From assembly GCF_000820305.1 (NCBI RefSeq), contig NZ_CDBH01000053.1, forward strand, positions 1 to 43,354: a stretch of 43,354 bases of DNA, read 5' to 3'. This DNA is from Aeromonas dhakensis. GTDB lineage: Bacteria > Pseudomonadota > Gammaproteobacteria > Enterobacterales > Aeromonadaceae. The notes under the pieces were generated by a model. That model saw nothing but the letters and a program-made list of their open reading frames with translations, made no database searches and had not been told where the DNA came from. Shown piece by piece: positions 11,654 to 19,395 of this stretch; position 1 is the stretch's first letter, and each line of letters opens with the position of its first letter. Both the position numbers and the translations under genes were made by a program.

Positions 11654-12871
11654 ATGAGCGTGATCGAAGCCGTGACCATGGCCGCCGGCCTGGCCTATCT
11701 GGTGCTGCTGGCATGGCAGGCGCGATCGGGCTGGCAGTGGCGTCTTGCCCTCGGCCTGCTGCTCATGCTCTGGTTGCTGACGGCGGACAGTCTGCTCTGG
11801 TTCGGCTTGGGGCTGGTGGCCGCCGGGCTTGCCCTCTGGCACCACCAGCGGCCGCTGCCCGCCCTCGAGGCGCTCGACAGCCAGTGGCTGCGGGCGCGCA
11901 CGCGCCAGCTGCTGTTGCTCTGCTGGGGGCTGGTGACGCTGCAGTACTGCCTGCATGTCTGGCAGCTGGGGCAGGGGATTAGCCCCTGGCTGGTGCGCCC
12001 TGACGTGGTGGACGGTTTCCTGCCCATCGCCGGCGGGCTCGGGCTGCGGGCCTGGCTCGGGCAGGGGCTGGTGGATCCGCACCATCCGGCGGCCACCGTC
12101 ACCGTGCTGGTGCTCTCGCTGTCGGCTCTGCTGCTGGGGCGGGCGTTCTGTGCCTGGTTCTGCCCGCTCGGGCTGGTGGGGGAGTGGCTGCACGGCCTGC
12201 GCAGTCGCCTGTTGCCGGGGGAGTGGACGCCGCCGCGCTGGTTGGACGTCGTGTTGCGCGGCCAGAAGTTTCTGGTGCTCGCCTTTCTGCTCTTCATCGT
12301 GCTGATCGCGGTGCCAAGCGCTGCCCTGCCCGGCTACCTCGCCAGCCCCTACCATCAGGCGGCGGACATGAAGATGGGGGCCTTCTTCTTCAATCTGACC
12401 CTGATCTCGGGTCTGTGCCTTGGCTGGGTGCTGCTGCTCACCGCCACCTTCCGGCAAGGGTTCTGCCGCTACCTCTGCCCCTATGGCGCATGGCTCGCCC
12501 TGCTGGGGTTGCTGACACCGCTGCGCATCCGCCGCGACCCGGCTCGCTGCCTGCGAAGCCAGGGCCACGATTGCGACAAGTGCAGCCGGGCCTGCCCGTC
12601 GCGCATCCAGGTACACCAGCTCATCGCGGTGCGCAGCCTCGAGTGCACCAGCTGCCTGAGCTGCGTGGCCGCCTGCCCGAAGCGGGCCGATGCGCTGCAC
12701 TTGGGCACGCGGGGGCGCAGGTTCAGCCCTCCACGCTTGCTGGGGCTGCTCTGCCTGTTGCTGCTGGTGTTGCCACTGCTTTGTTATGGCCTGCTGGGGA
12801 TCTGGGTCAGCCAGACGCCGCTCGAGGTGCGGGCCCAGCTGCTGCAACTGCTGCCGCAGTTGACCCATTGA
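11654..12871 (+). CDS. Polytopic membrane 4Fe-4S protein (NapH/NosR/YccM-like)
   Basis: This 405-residue inner-membrane iron-sulfur protein has several hydrophobic segments and two CxxxCP motifs facing the membrane, CAWFCP (Cys166, Cys170) and CRYLCP (Cys271, Cys275). A two-cluster ferredoxin domain follows: CDKCSRACP (307-315) and CTSCLSCVAACPK (331-343). This arrangement is that of the NapH, NosR, CcoG and YccM families, which pass electrons between the quinone pool and periplasmic or cytoplasmic partners. No nap, nos or cco partner is encoded nearby, so its redox partner is unknown. GAGGG sits 4 bases before the ATG. Confidence 0.82.
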   Translation: MSVIEAVTMAAGLAYLVLLAWQARSGWQWRLALGLLLMLWLLTADSLLWFGLGLVAAGLALWHHQRPLPALEALDSQWLRARTRQLLLLCWGLVTLQYCLHVWQLGQGISPWLVRPDVVDGFLPIAGGLGLRAWLGQGLVDPHHPAATVTVLVLSLSALLLGRAFCAWFCPLGLVGEWLHGLRSRLLPGEWTPPRWLDVVLRGQKFLVLAFLLFIVLIAVPSAALPGYLASPYHQAADMKMGAFFFNLTLISGLCLGWVLLLTATFRQGFCRYLCPYGAWLALLGLLTPLRIRRDPARCLRSQGHDCDKCSRACPSRIQVHQLIAVRSLECTSCLSCVAACPKRADALHLGTRGRRFSPPRLLGLLCLLLLVLPLLCYGLLGIWVSQTPLEVRAQLLQLLPQLTH

Positions 12872-13159
12872 ATACCGACACGCCGGTCAAAGGCGGTCTG
12901 CCCAGGGGGGCCGGGCTGCCTGAAAAATGCACCCAAATTTGATACCTGAGGGGGAGCAGGGTAAAGTCCCTTCCCCGACATGGCGGCTCTGCAGCCGTGC
13001 CGGACCGGCAGTCAGCCCTGAGCGCACCTCGCTTCCCCTTCGAAGCAGCCAGCGCCGGGCGCCGGCACCTAGATGAGCGCGATCTACCATGACAACCGGC
13101 GTAGCACATGCAACGGTCCGCGGTCGCGATCAGATCCACAATCGTCTTTGGAGAAGTAA
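12872..13159 (+). other. Long G+C-rich, hairpin-rich leader before the aromatic amino acid permease
   Basis: This 288-bp intergenic stretch contains several potential hairpins on the plus strand. One is GGGG/AGGG against CCCT/CCCC at 12951-12976. A second is CGGCT-CTGC-AGCCG at 12984-12997, followed by the palindromic GCCGGACCGGC and GCGCCGGGCGCCGGC. A 28-codon reading frame (13073-13159, starting MSAIYHDNRR) ends directly before the permease ATG but has no clear ribosome-binding site. It does not match the cobalamin, TPP, lysine, glycine or cyclic-di-GMP riboswitch motifs I checked. A regulatory leader is inferred only from length and structure. Confidence 0.4.
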
Positions 13160-14380
13160 ATGGGACAGAAACCATCGTTGGTGGGCGGGGCATGCATCAT
13201 TGCCGGCGTCTGTGTCGGGGCTGGCATGCTGGGTTTGCCGAGTGCGGGGGCGGGTGCCTGGACCCTCTGGTCGGTACTAGCCATCACCCTGACCATGATA
13301 GTGATGACAGTCTCCGGCTGGATGCTGCTGGAGTCCTATCAGGGTTATCCGCTGCGCGTGTCGTTCGATACCGTCACCCGTGAGCTGCTGGGGGAGAAGG
13401 TGAACGCCTTCAACAACCTCACCGTCTATTTCGTCGGCGGCATCTTGCTCTACGCCTACATCACCTCGGCCGGCCTCATCATTGATGGCATGACCGGCAT
13501 CGGCAGCCAGTGGGCTTCCATCCTGTTTACCCTGGGCTTCTCCGGCCTGGTGTGGCACTCCACCCGGGCGGTGGATCGCATCTCAGTAGTGCTGGTCATC
13601 GCCATGGGGCTCAGCTTCGTGTTTGGCATCTCGGGGCTTTCCATCAACATCAAGCCGACCCTGCTGTTCGACACCCTGAGCCAGCACGCCAGCTATGCCC
13701 CCTATGCGCTGGCCATGCTGCCGGTGGCGCTCACCTCGTTCGGCTATCACCACTCAGTCTCTTCCATGCGCGCCTACTACGGTGAGGAGCGCCGTGCCCG
13801 CTACGCCATCCTCGGCGGCACTGCCATCGCGCTGCTGTTCTACCTCATCTGGCTGGTGAGCGTGTTCGGCAACCTGCCGCGCAGCGAGTTCGGGCCCGTG
13901 GTGGCGCAGGGCGGCAACGTCGACGTGCTGCTCAAGGCGCTGGCTTCGGTGATTGAATCCGAGGCGGTCGCCAGCGCCCTCAACGCCTTCTCCATGGCGG
14001 CGATCCTCTCCTCCTTCATCGGGGTGGGGCTGGGGGTGTTCGACTATCTGGCGGATCTGTTCAAGTTCGACAACAGCCGCCAGGGCCGCGCCAAGTCGTG
14101 GGCCGCCACCTTCCTGCCGCCGCTGCTGCTCTCCCTGCTGTTCCCGTTCGGCTTCCTGATGGCCATCGGCTACGCGGGCGCCGTGGCCACCCTGTGGACC
14201 TGCATCATCCCGGCCCTGCTGGCCTGGAAGGTGCGCGCCGGCAAGCAGGAGGGCAAGGACGAGGGTTTCCGCGCACCGGGCGGTATGCCGATGATCGTCG
14301 GCGTCTTCCTGTTCGGGGTGCTGACCGCCGCCTTCCACCTGCTCAACATGGCGGGCCTGCTGCCGGTCTATACCGGCTGA
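13160..14380 (+). CDS. Aromatic amino acid permease, Mtr/TnaB-like (HAAAP family)
   Basis: This 406-residue inner-membrane symporter is predicted to import tryptophan or a related aromatic amino acid with H+. About eleven hydrophobic segments are present. The N-terminal GACIIAGVCVGAGMLGLP motif, YAYITSAG, the SFGYHHSVSSM segment and GLGVFDYLADLFKFD near helix 8 match E. coli Mtr and TnaB. The start is supported by GGAG 7 bases upstream, and the length fits the family. No tnaA is adjacent. Substrate choice (Trp, Tyr or Phe) cannot be decided from sequence alone. Confidence 0.85.
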   Translation: MGQKPSLVGGACIIAGVCVGAGMLGLPSAGAGAWTLWSVLAITLTMIVMTVSGWMLLESYQGYPLRVSFDTVTRELLGEKVNAFNNLTVYFVGGILLYAYITSAGLIIDGMTGIGSQWASILFTLGFSGLVWHSTRAVDRISVVLVIAMGLSFVFGISGLSINIKPTLLFDTLSQHASYAPYALAMLPVALTSFGYHHSVSSMRAYYGEERRARYAILGGTAIALLFYLIWLVSVFGNLPRSEFGPVVAQGGNVDVLLKALASVIESEAVASALNAFSMAAILSSFIGVGLGVFDYLADLFKFDNSRQGRAKSWAATFLPPLLLSLLFPFGFLMAIGYAGAVATLWTCIIPALLAWKVRAGKQEGKDEGFRAPGGMPMIVGVFLFGVLTAAFHLLNMAGLLPVYTG

Positions 14381-14423
14381 AGGGGCTGAATTCCCCCCGG
14401 TCTGCCGCGGCAGGCCGCGACAA

Positions 14424-14450
14424 AAAACGGCGCCTGATGGCGCCGTTTTG
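14424..14450 (+). terminator. Rho-independent terminator after the permease
   Basis: AAAACGGCGCC-TGAT-GGCGCCGTTTT forms an 11-bp perfect stem, 43 bases after the permease stop. Its core GGCGCCTGATGGCGCC recurs exactly at 14881-14896. Confidence 0.92.
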
Positions 14451-14558
14451 CATGCCAGATTGTGACTTAGACAGACAGATTGGGGTTGGGCGGGCTGGCC
14501 GGCTGGCTGGTGTGCACTATAGTTTGGTTCTTTTTGGAGCCAAAAATAGGAGCTGGCT

Positions 14559-14858
14559 ATGGCATGGACTATCGATGATTCCCAACCTCGCATCCTCTAC
14601 AACAAGGACAAGCACGTAGCCGTGACGGCGTCGGCAATGAGCAAGTACCACGAGTGGCGACGGGAGATAGTGCGAGGCACGGACCCCAAGAACGCCGCCG
14701 ACAAGGTGGGTGACATGCACTACGAACAGCTGGGCGGCAAGCACAAGGGGATCTACACGATCCGCCTCAGTCAGGAGCACAGGGTCGCCTTTACCATCAA
14801 CAGCACCCTGCAGCAGGTCAGCGTAATCAGCATTGGTGGCCATTTTCCGCCGGGCTGA
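14559..14858 (+). CDS. Solitary RelE/ParE-superfamily toxin-like protein
   Basis: This 99-residue basic protein has a C-terminal half that fits the RelE/ParE fold: GIYTIRLSQEHRVAFTI followed by the last beta-strand VSVISIGGHF. Toxins of this fold cleave mRNA or poison gyrase. The first half (AMSKYHEWRREIVRG) would form the two helices. AGGAG lies 6 bases before the ATG. No antitoxin gene lies upstream (178 bp with a terminator) or downstream (122 bp with a terminator). It may be an orphan toxin, a decayed pair, or a protein with another role on this fold. Activity is not established. Confidence 0.6.
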   Translation: MAWTIDDSQPRILYNKDKHVAVTASAMSKYHEWRREIVRGTDPKNAADKVGDMHYEQLGGKHKGIYTIRLSQEHRVAFTINSTLQQVSVISIGGHFPPG

Positions 14859-14875
14859 GTGGTCTGGTTGCGTGC

Positions 14876-14902
14876 AAAAAGGCGCCTGATGGCGCCTTTT
14901 TT
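14876..14902 (+). terminator. Rho-independent terminator after the toxin-like gene
   Basis: AAAAAGGCGCC-TGAT-GGCGCCTTTTTT begins 17 bases after the stop. Together with the 14424 hairpin it brackets the toxin-like gene with near-identical sequence. Confidence 0.92.
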
Positions 14903-14980
14903 ATTGGCTTTCAGCCGCCGCACAGCCGGGCTGTGGGTGGCGTGGTCAGCAGTGGGTCATGCGGCATTGCTGTGGGCGAG

Positions 14981-15337
14981 TCAGATCTGGCCAATCTCGC
15001 GGGCGGCATGTACCAACTGCTCCAGCTGATGATGGATCTGGCCGCGATCGAGTTGTTGTAGTGGCTGACGACTCCAGAGTACCGGGGTCAGGCTATCCGG
15101 ATCGAATGCCAGAACCGGTTTGCAGGGGTCCTGGCTAAACAGGTTCTGGGCTGCGGCTTGTGCGCTGGTGGCGGCTTCCAGGCGGGTAAACATCAGCAGG
15201 TAGTTGGCCGGGTGTTCGGTCAGGTGGTAGGTATGCTCGCCGATCTGCAGGCTGGTGACGCTCTCTTCCTGTGCTGGCATGGGGAGAGAGAGGGAAAGAA
15301 ACAGCTGATGGAGGGCTGCGTGATAAAGAGGGTTCAT
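14981..15337 (-). CDS. Type III secretion chaperone, SpcS-like (class IA, CesT/SycE fold)
   Basis: This 118-residue acidic protein begins MNPLYHAALHQLFLSLSLP and contains EHPANYLLMFTRLE, NLFSQDPCKPVL, LWSRQPLQQLD and IHHQLEQLV. It is strikingly similar to Pseudomonas aeruginosa SpcS, the chaperone of ExoS and ExoT. It is expected to bind the N-terminal region of the divergently encoded AexU effector in the cytoplasm and keep it ready for secretion. I chose the ATG at 15337 because it matches the SpcS N terminus, with GGAG about 9 bases upstream; the frame stays open further upstream but without family support. The type III apparatus itself is not in this window. Confidence 0.9.
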   Translation of the reverse strand: MNPLYHAALHQLFLSLSLPMPAQEESVTSLQIGEHTYHLTEHPANYLLMFTRLEAATSAQAAAQNLFSQDPCKPVLAFDPDSLTPVLWSRQPLQQLDRGQIHHQLEQLVHAAREIGQI

Positions 15338-15454
15338 CGAGGGCTCCAAGTTGGTGATGGGGCAATTAGAGCAGCTCACCGGTGACGACACTGTTAATGG
15401 TGGCTCTGTTTTTTTAGCTTTCCGGCTGGTGGGGCGGTGTGCCGCGTTCAGTGC

Positions 15455-15504
15455 AAAAATCCCGACCACTCGCGATAGTCCGCACCCACCGCCTCTCCTA
15501 GACT
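15455..15504 (+). promoter_or_regulatory. Candidate ExsA-type promoter of aexU
   Basis: An A-run (CAAAAATCCCGACC, from 15454) lies about 40 bases upstream of a -10-like TAGACT (15499-15504), which is 31 bases before the aexU ATG. A-runs placed this way are typical of ExsA-activated type III promoters in Pseudomonas and Aeromonas. The match was judged by eye and the rest of the ExsA consensus is imperfect. Confidence 0.4.
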
Positions 15505-15535
15505 GGCCACGACACATCACGAGAAGATAAACGCC

Positions 15536-17074
15536 ATGCAGATTCAAACACATACCAGCGGCTTGCAGGCCGTCGCCCAGCACAATGACGCTACAGCGGA
15601 GGTTGGCCGACTGGGCCAGCTGGAGGCTCGTCAGGTTGCAACCAGCCAGGATGCCCTTCAGCTGGGCAACCGCAGTGAACCGCAAAAAGGACAGGGGCTG
15701 CTGTCTCGTTTGGGGGCTCAGTTAGCCCGTCCGTTTGTGGCGCTGAAAGAGTGGATCGGCAATCTGCTGGGGGCCCGTACCGAGGCACCCGCCCACTCAG
15801 CCCCACCTGCAGACAGCCTCTCCCTGGCCGATCAAAAGCGTCTGCTGCTGCAAAAGGCATTGCCCTTTACCCTGGGCGGCCTCGATAAGGCGAACGAGCT
15901 CAATAACATAGATGCACAGCAGTTGGGGCAGGAACATGCCCGGCTGGCGACCGGCAATGGCGCTCTGCGCTCGCTGGCAACCTCACTGAACGGGATCAAG
16001 GATGGCTCCATGCGGCAGGAGAGCCAAACCTTGGCGGCCGGGTTGCTTGAACGTCCCATCGCCGGCATCCCGCTCCAGCAATGGGGGACTGTGGGTGGCA
16101 AGGTGACGGAGTTGATCGCCAACGCGACTCCGGAGCAGTTACAAGAGGCAATGAGCCAGCTGCGCGCCGTGATGGTGGAAGTGGCCGACCTGCAACGCGC
16201 GGTCAAGGCCGAAGTTGCCGGTGAACCATTGCCAGCTGCCACCAGTGCCGAGGTCGTGGCGGTCCCACATGGTGAGGCCAAGCCTGCCACCCGTGAAACC
16301 GTCGCCATGGCGCGCCAGACCGAGGTCACCGGTTACAAGCAGGCGCTGGAGCTCATCAGCTACCAGGCCAGCTATCTGCTGCGGGATCAGGCTTCGACCG
16401 AGGTTACCCTGAGCAGTGATGATCTCAATGCCTTGCACCAGCACATTGCCGATGGCTCCATCAATGGCTCCCATATGGCCAAGCTGCAAACCCGAGGTGA
16501 TCTGCAGATCCTGCGTACATTGGCGCTCTCTCTTGCGAGCGGCAGCGATGCCAATGGCGCTTCTCTGGGCAATGCACTCGACAGTTTTGCCTCGGCGCGT
16601 CCCAACCAGCGGTTGGTGCTGGGCGGTCTGATGCAGTTTGCAGGTCAGACCGACCAGACATGGGCAGATCAGACCGCCGGCAAGCCGGAAGATCGACTCG
16701 ATGCAGGGGCGCGACTGCGCTTTGACACCGGCCACATGAAGGCAGAACTGGCCCGTCTTGATGACAGTGCGGCGCGACAGGTGCTGCAACAGCTGGAGGG
16801 GGATTTTGGTGACCGAACCAAGGCCGTCTGCGACTTCGCGGTGGCGCAGGTCTCGACCTTTGCCGACAGCGAGAGCAGCCCGGAAGCCGTGTTGGTCTCC
16901 CGCTTGACCCGTATGGGCAATCTGGTGGGCAGCTTGACCGACGAACTCAAGGCACGCCTTCAGCTGCCCGAGTCAGCACGCGGTGAGCCGACCATGATCG
17001 ACTCCGTCAGCCAGCTGACTCCGCTGGAGCTGGCGGCTCTGGCCCATATCGGTGTCGGGGCCGACTATCTGTAA
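15536..17074 (+). CDS. aexU: Type III secreted effector AexU (RhoGAP domain)
   Basis: This 512-residue effector is injected into host cells, where the GAP domain is expected to inactivate Rho-family GTPases and disturb actin. Residues 1-235 align closely with AexT/ExoS/ExoT. They include a secretion signal, a hydrophobic membrane-localisation stretch (GLLSRLGAQLARPFVALKEW, about 54-73) and the GAP arginine-finger motif GNGALRSL (Arg145). The C-terminal half (about 240-512) lacks the ADP-ribosyltransferase Glu-x-Glu motif seen in AexT and matches no domain I recognise, as described for AexU, which is also 512 residues long. The divergent gene encodes its likely chaperone. Confidence 0.93.
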   Translation: MQIQTHTSGLQAVAQHNDATAEVGRLGQLEARQVATSQDALQLGNRSEPQKGQGLLSRLGAQLARPFVALKEWIGNLLGARTEAPAHSAPPADSLSLADQKRLLLQKALPFTLGGLDKANELNNIDAQQLGQEHARLATGNGALRSLATSLNGIKDGSMRQESQTLAAGLLERPIAGIPLQQWGTVGGKVTELIANATPEQLQEAMSQLRAVMVEVADLQRAVKAEVAGEPLPAATSAEVVAVPHGEAKPATRETVAMARQTEVTGYKQALELISYQASYLLRDQASTEVTLSSDDLNALHQHIADGSINGSHMAKLQTRGDLQILRTLALSLASGSDANGASLGNALDSFASARPNQRLVLGGLMQFAGQTDQTWADQTAGKPEDRLDAGARLRFDTGHMKAELARLDDSAARQVLQQLEGDFGDRTKAVCDFAVAQVSTFADSESSPEAVLVSRLTRMGNLVGSLTDELKARLQLPESARGEPTMIDSVSQLTPLELAALAHIGVGADYL

Positions 17075-17115
17075 CAAGCTTGCTCGTTACCCGTAAGGCA
17101 AAATTCATGGCGTTA

Positions 17116-17145
17116 AAACGGACACCTTCTGGTGTCCGTTTTTTT
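17116..17145 (+). terminator. Rho-independent terminator after aexU
   Basis: AAACGGACACC-TTCT-GGTGTCCGTTT followed by more T residues forms an 11-bp perfect stem 41 bases after the aexU stop. Confidence 0.93.
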
Positions 17146-17169
17146 ATGGAGAATGAGCCGGTTGTAAAG

Positions 17170-17649
17170 TTACTGCCGGTAGCGGGCGGCGGTGATGAAC
17201 TGGCCGAAGGTCTCGCACCAGATGATCACGCTGTCGTAGTCGGCCGGGTTTACATCGGCAGGCAGGGGGACGATAAAGTTGTCGAAAGTCTTCACCGGCC
17301 CGATCTTCACCATCTTCTCCTTCAGGCGGGCAAAGTCGGCCTCGGTCTCGACGAAGGTGGGCGACAGGTAGAGCTGGTAGTCGGGGCCCGGCGCCAGCCT
17401 GCCCATCAGGCTGATGGCATCGGGCCCTATGCTGACCTGCCCCTCACCCCAGTGCAGCCGGTCGCTGTCTTGCAGATCCCGGCGAAAGGTGCCGTGAAAG
17501 CTGGCCTGAGCCTGCCGGGCGGCAACCTGCTCGTTGGCGGGGGCGGGCGGGGCGATCAGGATCGGCAGGGCATAGATGCCGGCCGCAAAGCCGGCGGCGC
17601 CCACCAGCAGATGGCTGGCCAGCAGCAGGGTCAGGGTCTTGCGTTGCAT
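17170..17649 (-). CDS. DM13-domain exported or membrane-anchored protein
   Basis: This 159-residue protein has an N-terminal hydrophobic segment (residues 5-33), which is an uncleaved anchor or signal peptide. Residues about 48-158 form a DM13 domain: FHGTFRRDLQDSDRLHWGEGQV, then DYQLYLSP and VIIWCETFGQFITAARYR. DM13 domains are proposed to take part in extracytoplasmic redox chemistry through the conserved Cys (Cys145). The start MQRKTL was chosen for the signal-like N terminus; the ribosome-binding site is weak. It lies downstream of the PPC-like gene on the same strand with a 110-bp gap, so the two may be co-expressed. The true substrate is unknown. Confidence 0.75.
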   Translation of the reverse strand: MQRKTLTLLLASHLLVGAAGFAAGIYALPILIAPPAPANEQVAARQAQASFHGTFRRDLQDSDRLHWGEGQVSIGPDAISLMGRLAPGPDYQLYLSPTFVETEADFARLKEKMVKIGPVKTFDNFIVPLPADVNPADYDSVIIWCETFGQFITAARYRQ

Positions 17650-17759
17650 AGTGTCTCGGTCGTTGATTAATTGATGGCTCCACCCTACCAGCAGGCCGCC
17701 GTCATGCCCAGCCCAGGAGGGGCATGACGGTGGTTGCTCGGGCATCGCGTTGGTGGGGC

Positions 17760-18167
17760 TTACTGGATGCTGACCGACAGGGTGTGGGGGACCTGCTCGC
17801 CACGGCGGGCGGAGGCGCGCATCTGATAGACCTGGATCAGGTACTTGCCGGAGGCGGGCAGGGCGCCTTGCCACTGGCCATCGCCATCATTGCGGCCCAG
17901 AGCCTCGGCCTGACCGGGTTGGGCACCGGGGGCGAAGACGTTGAAGTTGGCGTTGCTGCTGCCGCCAATCTTGACCGTCATGGTCTGGCCCGCCTTGGCC
18001 ACCAGGGTGTAATGGATGGTGTCGTAGCCCGCGAAGCTGCCCTTGAGCTGGGCGCTGTGGGCCCCCTTGGCAAACTGCACCGGGACCGTGGTGATCTTGT
18101 CGGCGGCCTGCGCACCGGCGGCGGCCATGGTGACGGCCAGCAGGGCGGCCTGAATTGCTCGTTTCAT
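17760..18167 (-). CDS. Small periplasmic protein, PPC-like beta-sandwich
   Basis: This 135-residue secreted protein has a signal peptide (MKRAIQAALLAVTMAAAGAQA, cleaved before ADKI). The mature part has alternating beta-strand patterns with KGAHSAQLKGSFAGYDTIHY, AGQTMTVKI and SGKYLIQVYQMRASARR, ending in TLSVSI. These resemble bacterial pre-peptidase C-terminal-like domains. Homologues I recall carry the uninformative name DNA breaking-rejoining protein, which this sequence does not support. GAGGTG lies 5 bases before the chosen ATG; an earlier in-frame ATG at 18218 would spoil the signal peptide. No catalytic residues are evident. Confidence 0.7.
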   Translation of the reverse strand: MKRAIQAALLAVTMAAAGAQAADKITTVPVQFAKGAHSAQLKGSFAGYDTIHYTLVAKAGQTMTVKIGGSSNANFNVFAPGAQPGQAEALGRNDGDGQWQGALPASGKYLIQVYQMRASARRGEQVPHTLSVSIQ

Positions 18168-18367
18168 CGTTGCACCTCGTGAAGGGGCCCTGTCACCCTG
18201 GCAGAGCCGCCCTGACAAGATATGACTAAATCGGCGGACTGGCTATCCGGGTGGTGGTCGGGTCAGATGTGTCGATGGGGCAGATGTGGCGTGAACGGGG
18301 GAGATACCTGGCGACCCTATCCTCGCATGTTGCAGCGCAAGGCAAGCGACGGTCGCGCGGGTTGTTT

Positions 18368-18396
18368 AAGCCGGGCGCAGCTGACTGGCCCGGCTT
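18368..18396. other. Intergenic inverted repeat
   Basis: AAGCCGGGC and GCCCGGCTT form a perfect 9-bp stem with an 11-base loop, 52 bases beyond the stop of the minus-strand gene at 18448. No T-run follows on either strand, so termination is uncertain. Confidence 0.45.
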
Positions 18397-18447
18397 GGTG
18401 TTCACTCCATTTATTGCACCAGCCTGTACGCCGGTAGGCCGGCAGGA

Positions 18448-18828
18448 TTAGGGGTTGAAGCTGCGGGTGATCTTCAGCTGATGAATCCCGCCGGAGCACT
18501 GGGCATCATTGCCCCAGGCGCTGACCGGCAGGCCGCGTTCCAGCGCCAGCAAGGCCATCTCGAACATGCCCCTGCCGGGGTAATCATTCAGGTTCTTGAA
18601 GACATGGAAGCTCGTGCTGCCCTGCTCATAATTCTTTTCCCATGAGATGACCACCGCATTGCCCGCGTCGGGGCCGCCACTGGCCGATTTGATATAACCG
18701 GCATGGACATCGGTCAACATGACCTGGTCAAGACACTGCACGTCGACCCGGTAAGTGGCCAAGGCACTGGTAGAGCACATCAGGGTGGACAAGGCGGCCA
18801 ACATAACGAACTGCTTTTTTATGATCAT
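18448..18828 (-). CDS. Hypothetical secreted protein, 126 residues
   Basis: The N terminus MIIKKQFVMLAALSTLMCSTSALA is a Sec signal peptide with cleavage before TYRVDV. The mature protein of about 102 residues has two cysteines (in VQCLDQ and AQCSGG) that could form a disulfide. It ends in a pattern, LLALERGLPVSAWG followed by CSGGIHQLKI, that recalls small OB-fold B-subunit-like secreted proteins; this resemblance is weak. I chose Met at 18828 because GGAG lies 9 bases upstream, whereas the earlier ATG (18843) has no ribosome-binding site. Function is unknown. Confidence 0.6.
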   Translation of the reverse strand: MIIKKQFVMLAALSTLMCSTSALATYRVDVQCLDQVMLTDVHAGYIKSASGGPDAGNAVVISWEKNYEQGSTSFHVFKNLNDYPGRGMFEMALLALERGLPVSAWGNDAQCSGGIHQLKITRSFNP

Positions 18829-19395
18829 TCTACACATCTCCATCTGTGTGTTTCAGGTGAATGGCGGAAATTAAAATGGAGAGGTTGAAAAGGCCATGCC
18901 TATTTAATTCTGATAAGTCTGATATTGATTTCATATATTACTTTGCAAGTGCATTGTTTGGGTTTTTTATTTTAAATTGAAAGTAAGTAATTGATTTTAA
19001 ACGGTTTGCTTTTGAATGTGGATGTCATAATTTTTCATCATCACGGTGATATGAAAGATGACTAGATATATAAAATAACGCCATTTTAATGCTGCGTTGT
19101 TTATTTTTAGGTATGTCTTGGCATAAATAACAGCTTCATTAATGAGGCACAACAAGAAGAAATGGGGCGTACCAAATATCTTTTGTGGTTATTGCTATCC
19201 ATCAGCCAGCCTGCATATGAATTTGGATGATCGGTAGAGAGGCAGGCTTATATTCACGCGTATTCGATGATGGCTGTCGAGCAAGAGAAGCCACTGGCGG
19301 GCATATCCCGTGCAGCCCTGAACTAAGACGCTGTGGGTGCGATGGCAATCCGATACCCTATGGCTCGGATTCTTCTTTTATCAAGGGAATGGAAC
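18829..19395. other. A+T-rich intergenic stretch without recognisable gene
   Basis: This stretch holds 567 bases with base composition far from its neighbours (most A+T-rich at 18890-19210). Only very short open frames are present, none with a credible ribosome-binding site. A small palindrome ATCACGGTGAT lies near 19039. It may hold promoters for both flanking genes or be the remnant of lost DNA. Confidence 0.5.

Noticed and set aside
11609..12868. 419-codon minus-strand frame rich in Gln and Pro
   Set aside because: It is antisense to the 4Fe-4S protein, whose cysteine motifs are intact on the plus strand.
13073..13159. 28-codon frame ending directly before the permease ATG, as a leader peptide
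   Set aside because: It has no ribosome-binding site, no Trp codon and only one Tyr codon, so it is not supported as a gene. It is mentioned only within the leader description.
12872..13159. Known riboswitch classes (cobalamin, TPP, lysine, glycine, cyclic-di-GMP)
   Set aside because: None of the conserved core motifs could be found by eye.
15338..15454. Second ExsA-type promoter reading toward the chaperone gene
   Set aside because: An A-run and a TCTAAT-like -10 exist on the minus strand, but the remaining positions do not fit well enough to list as a feature.
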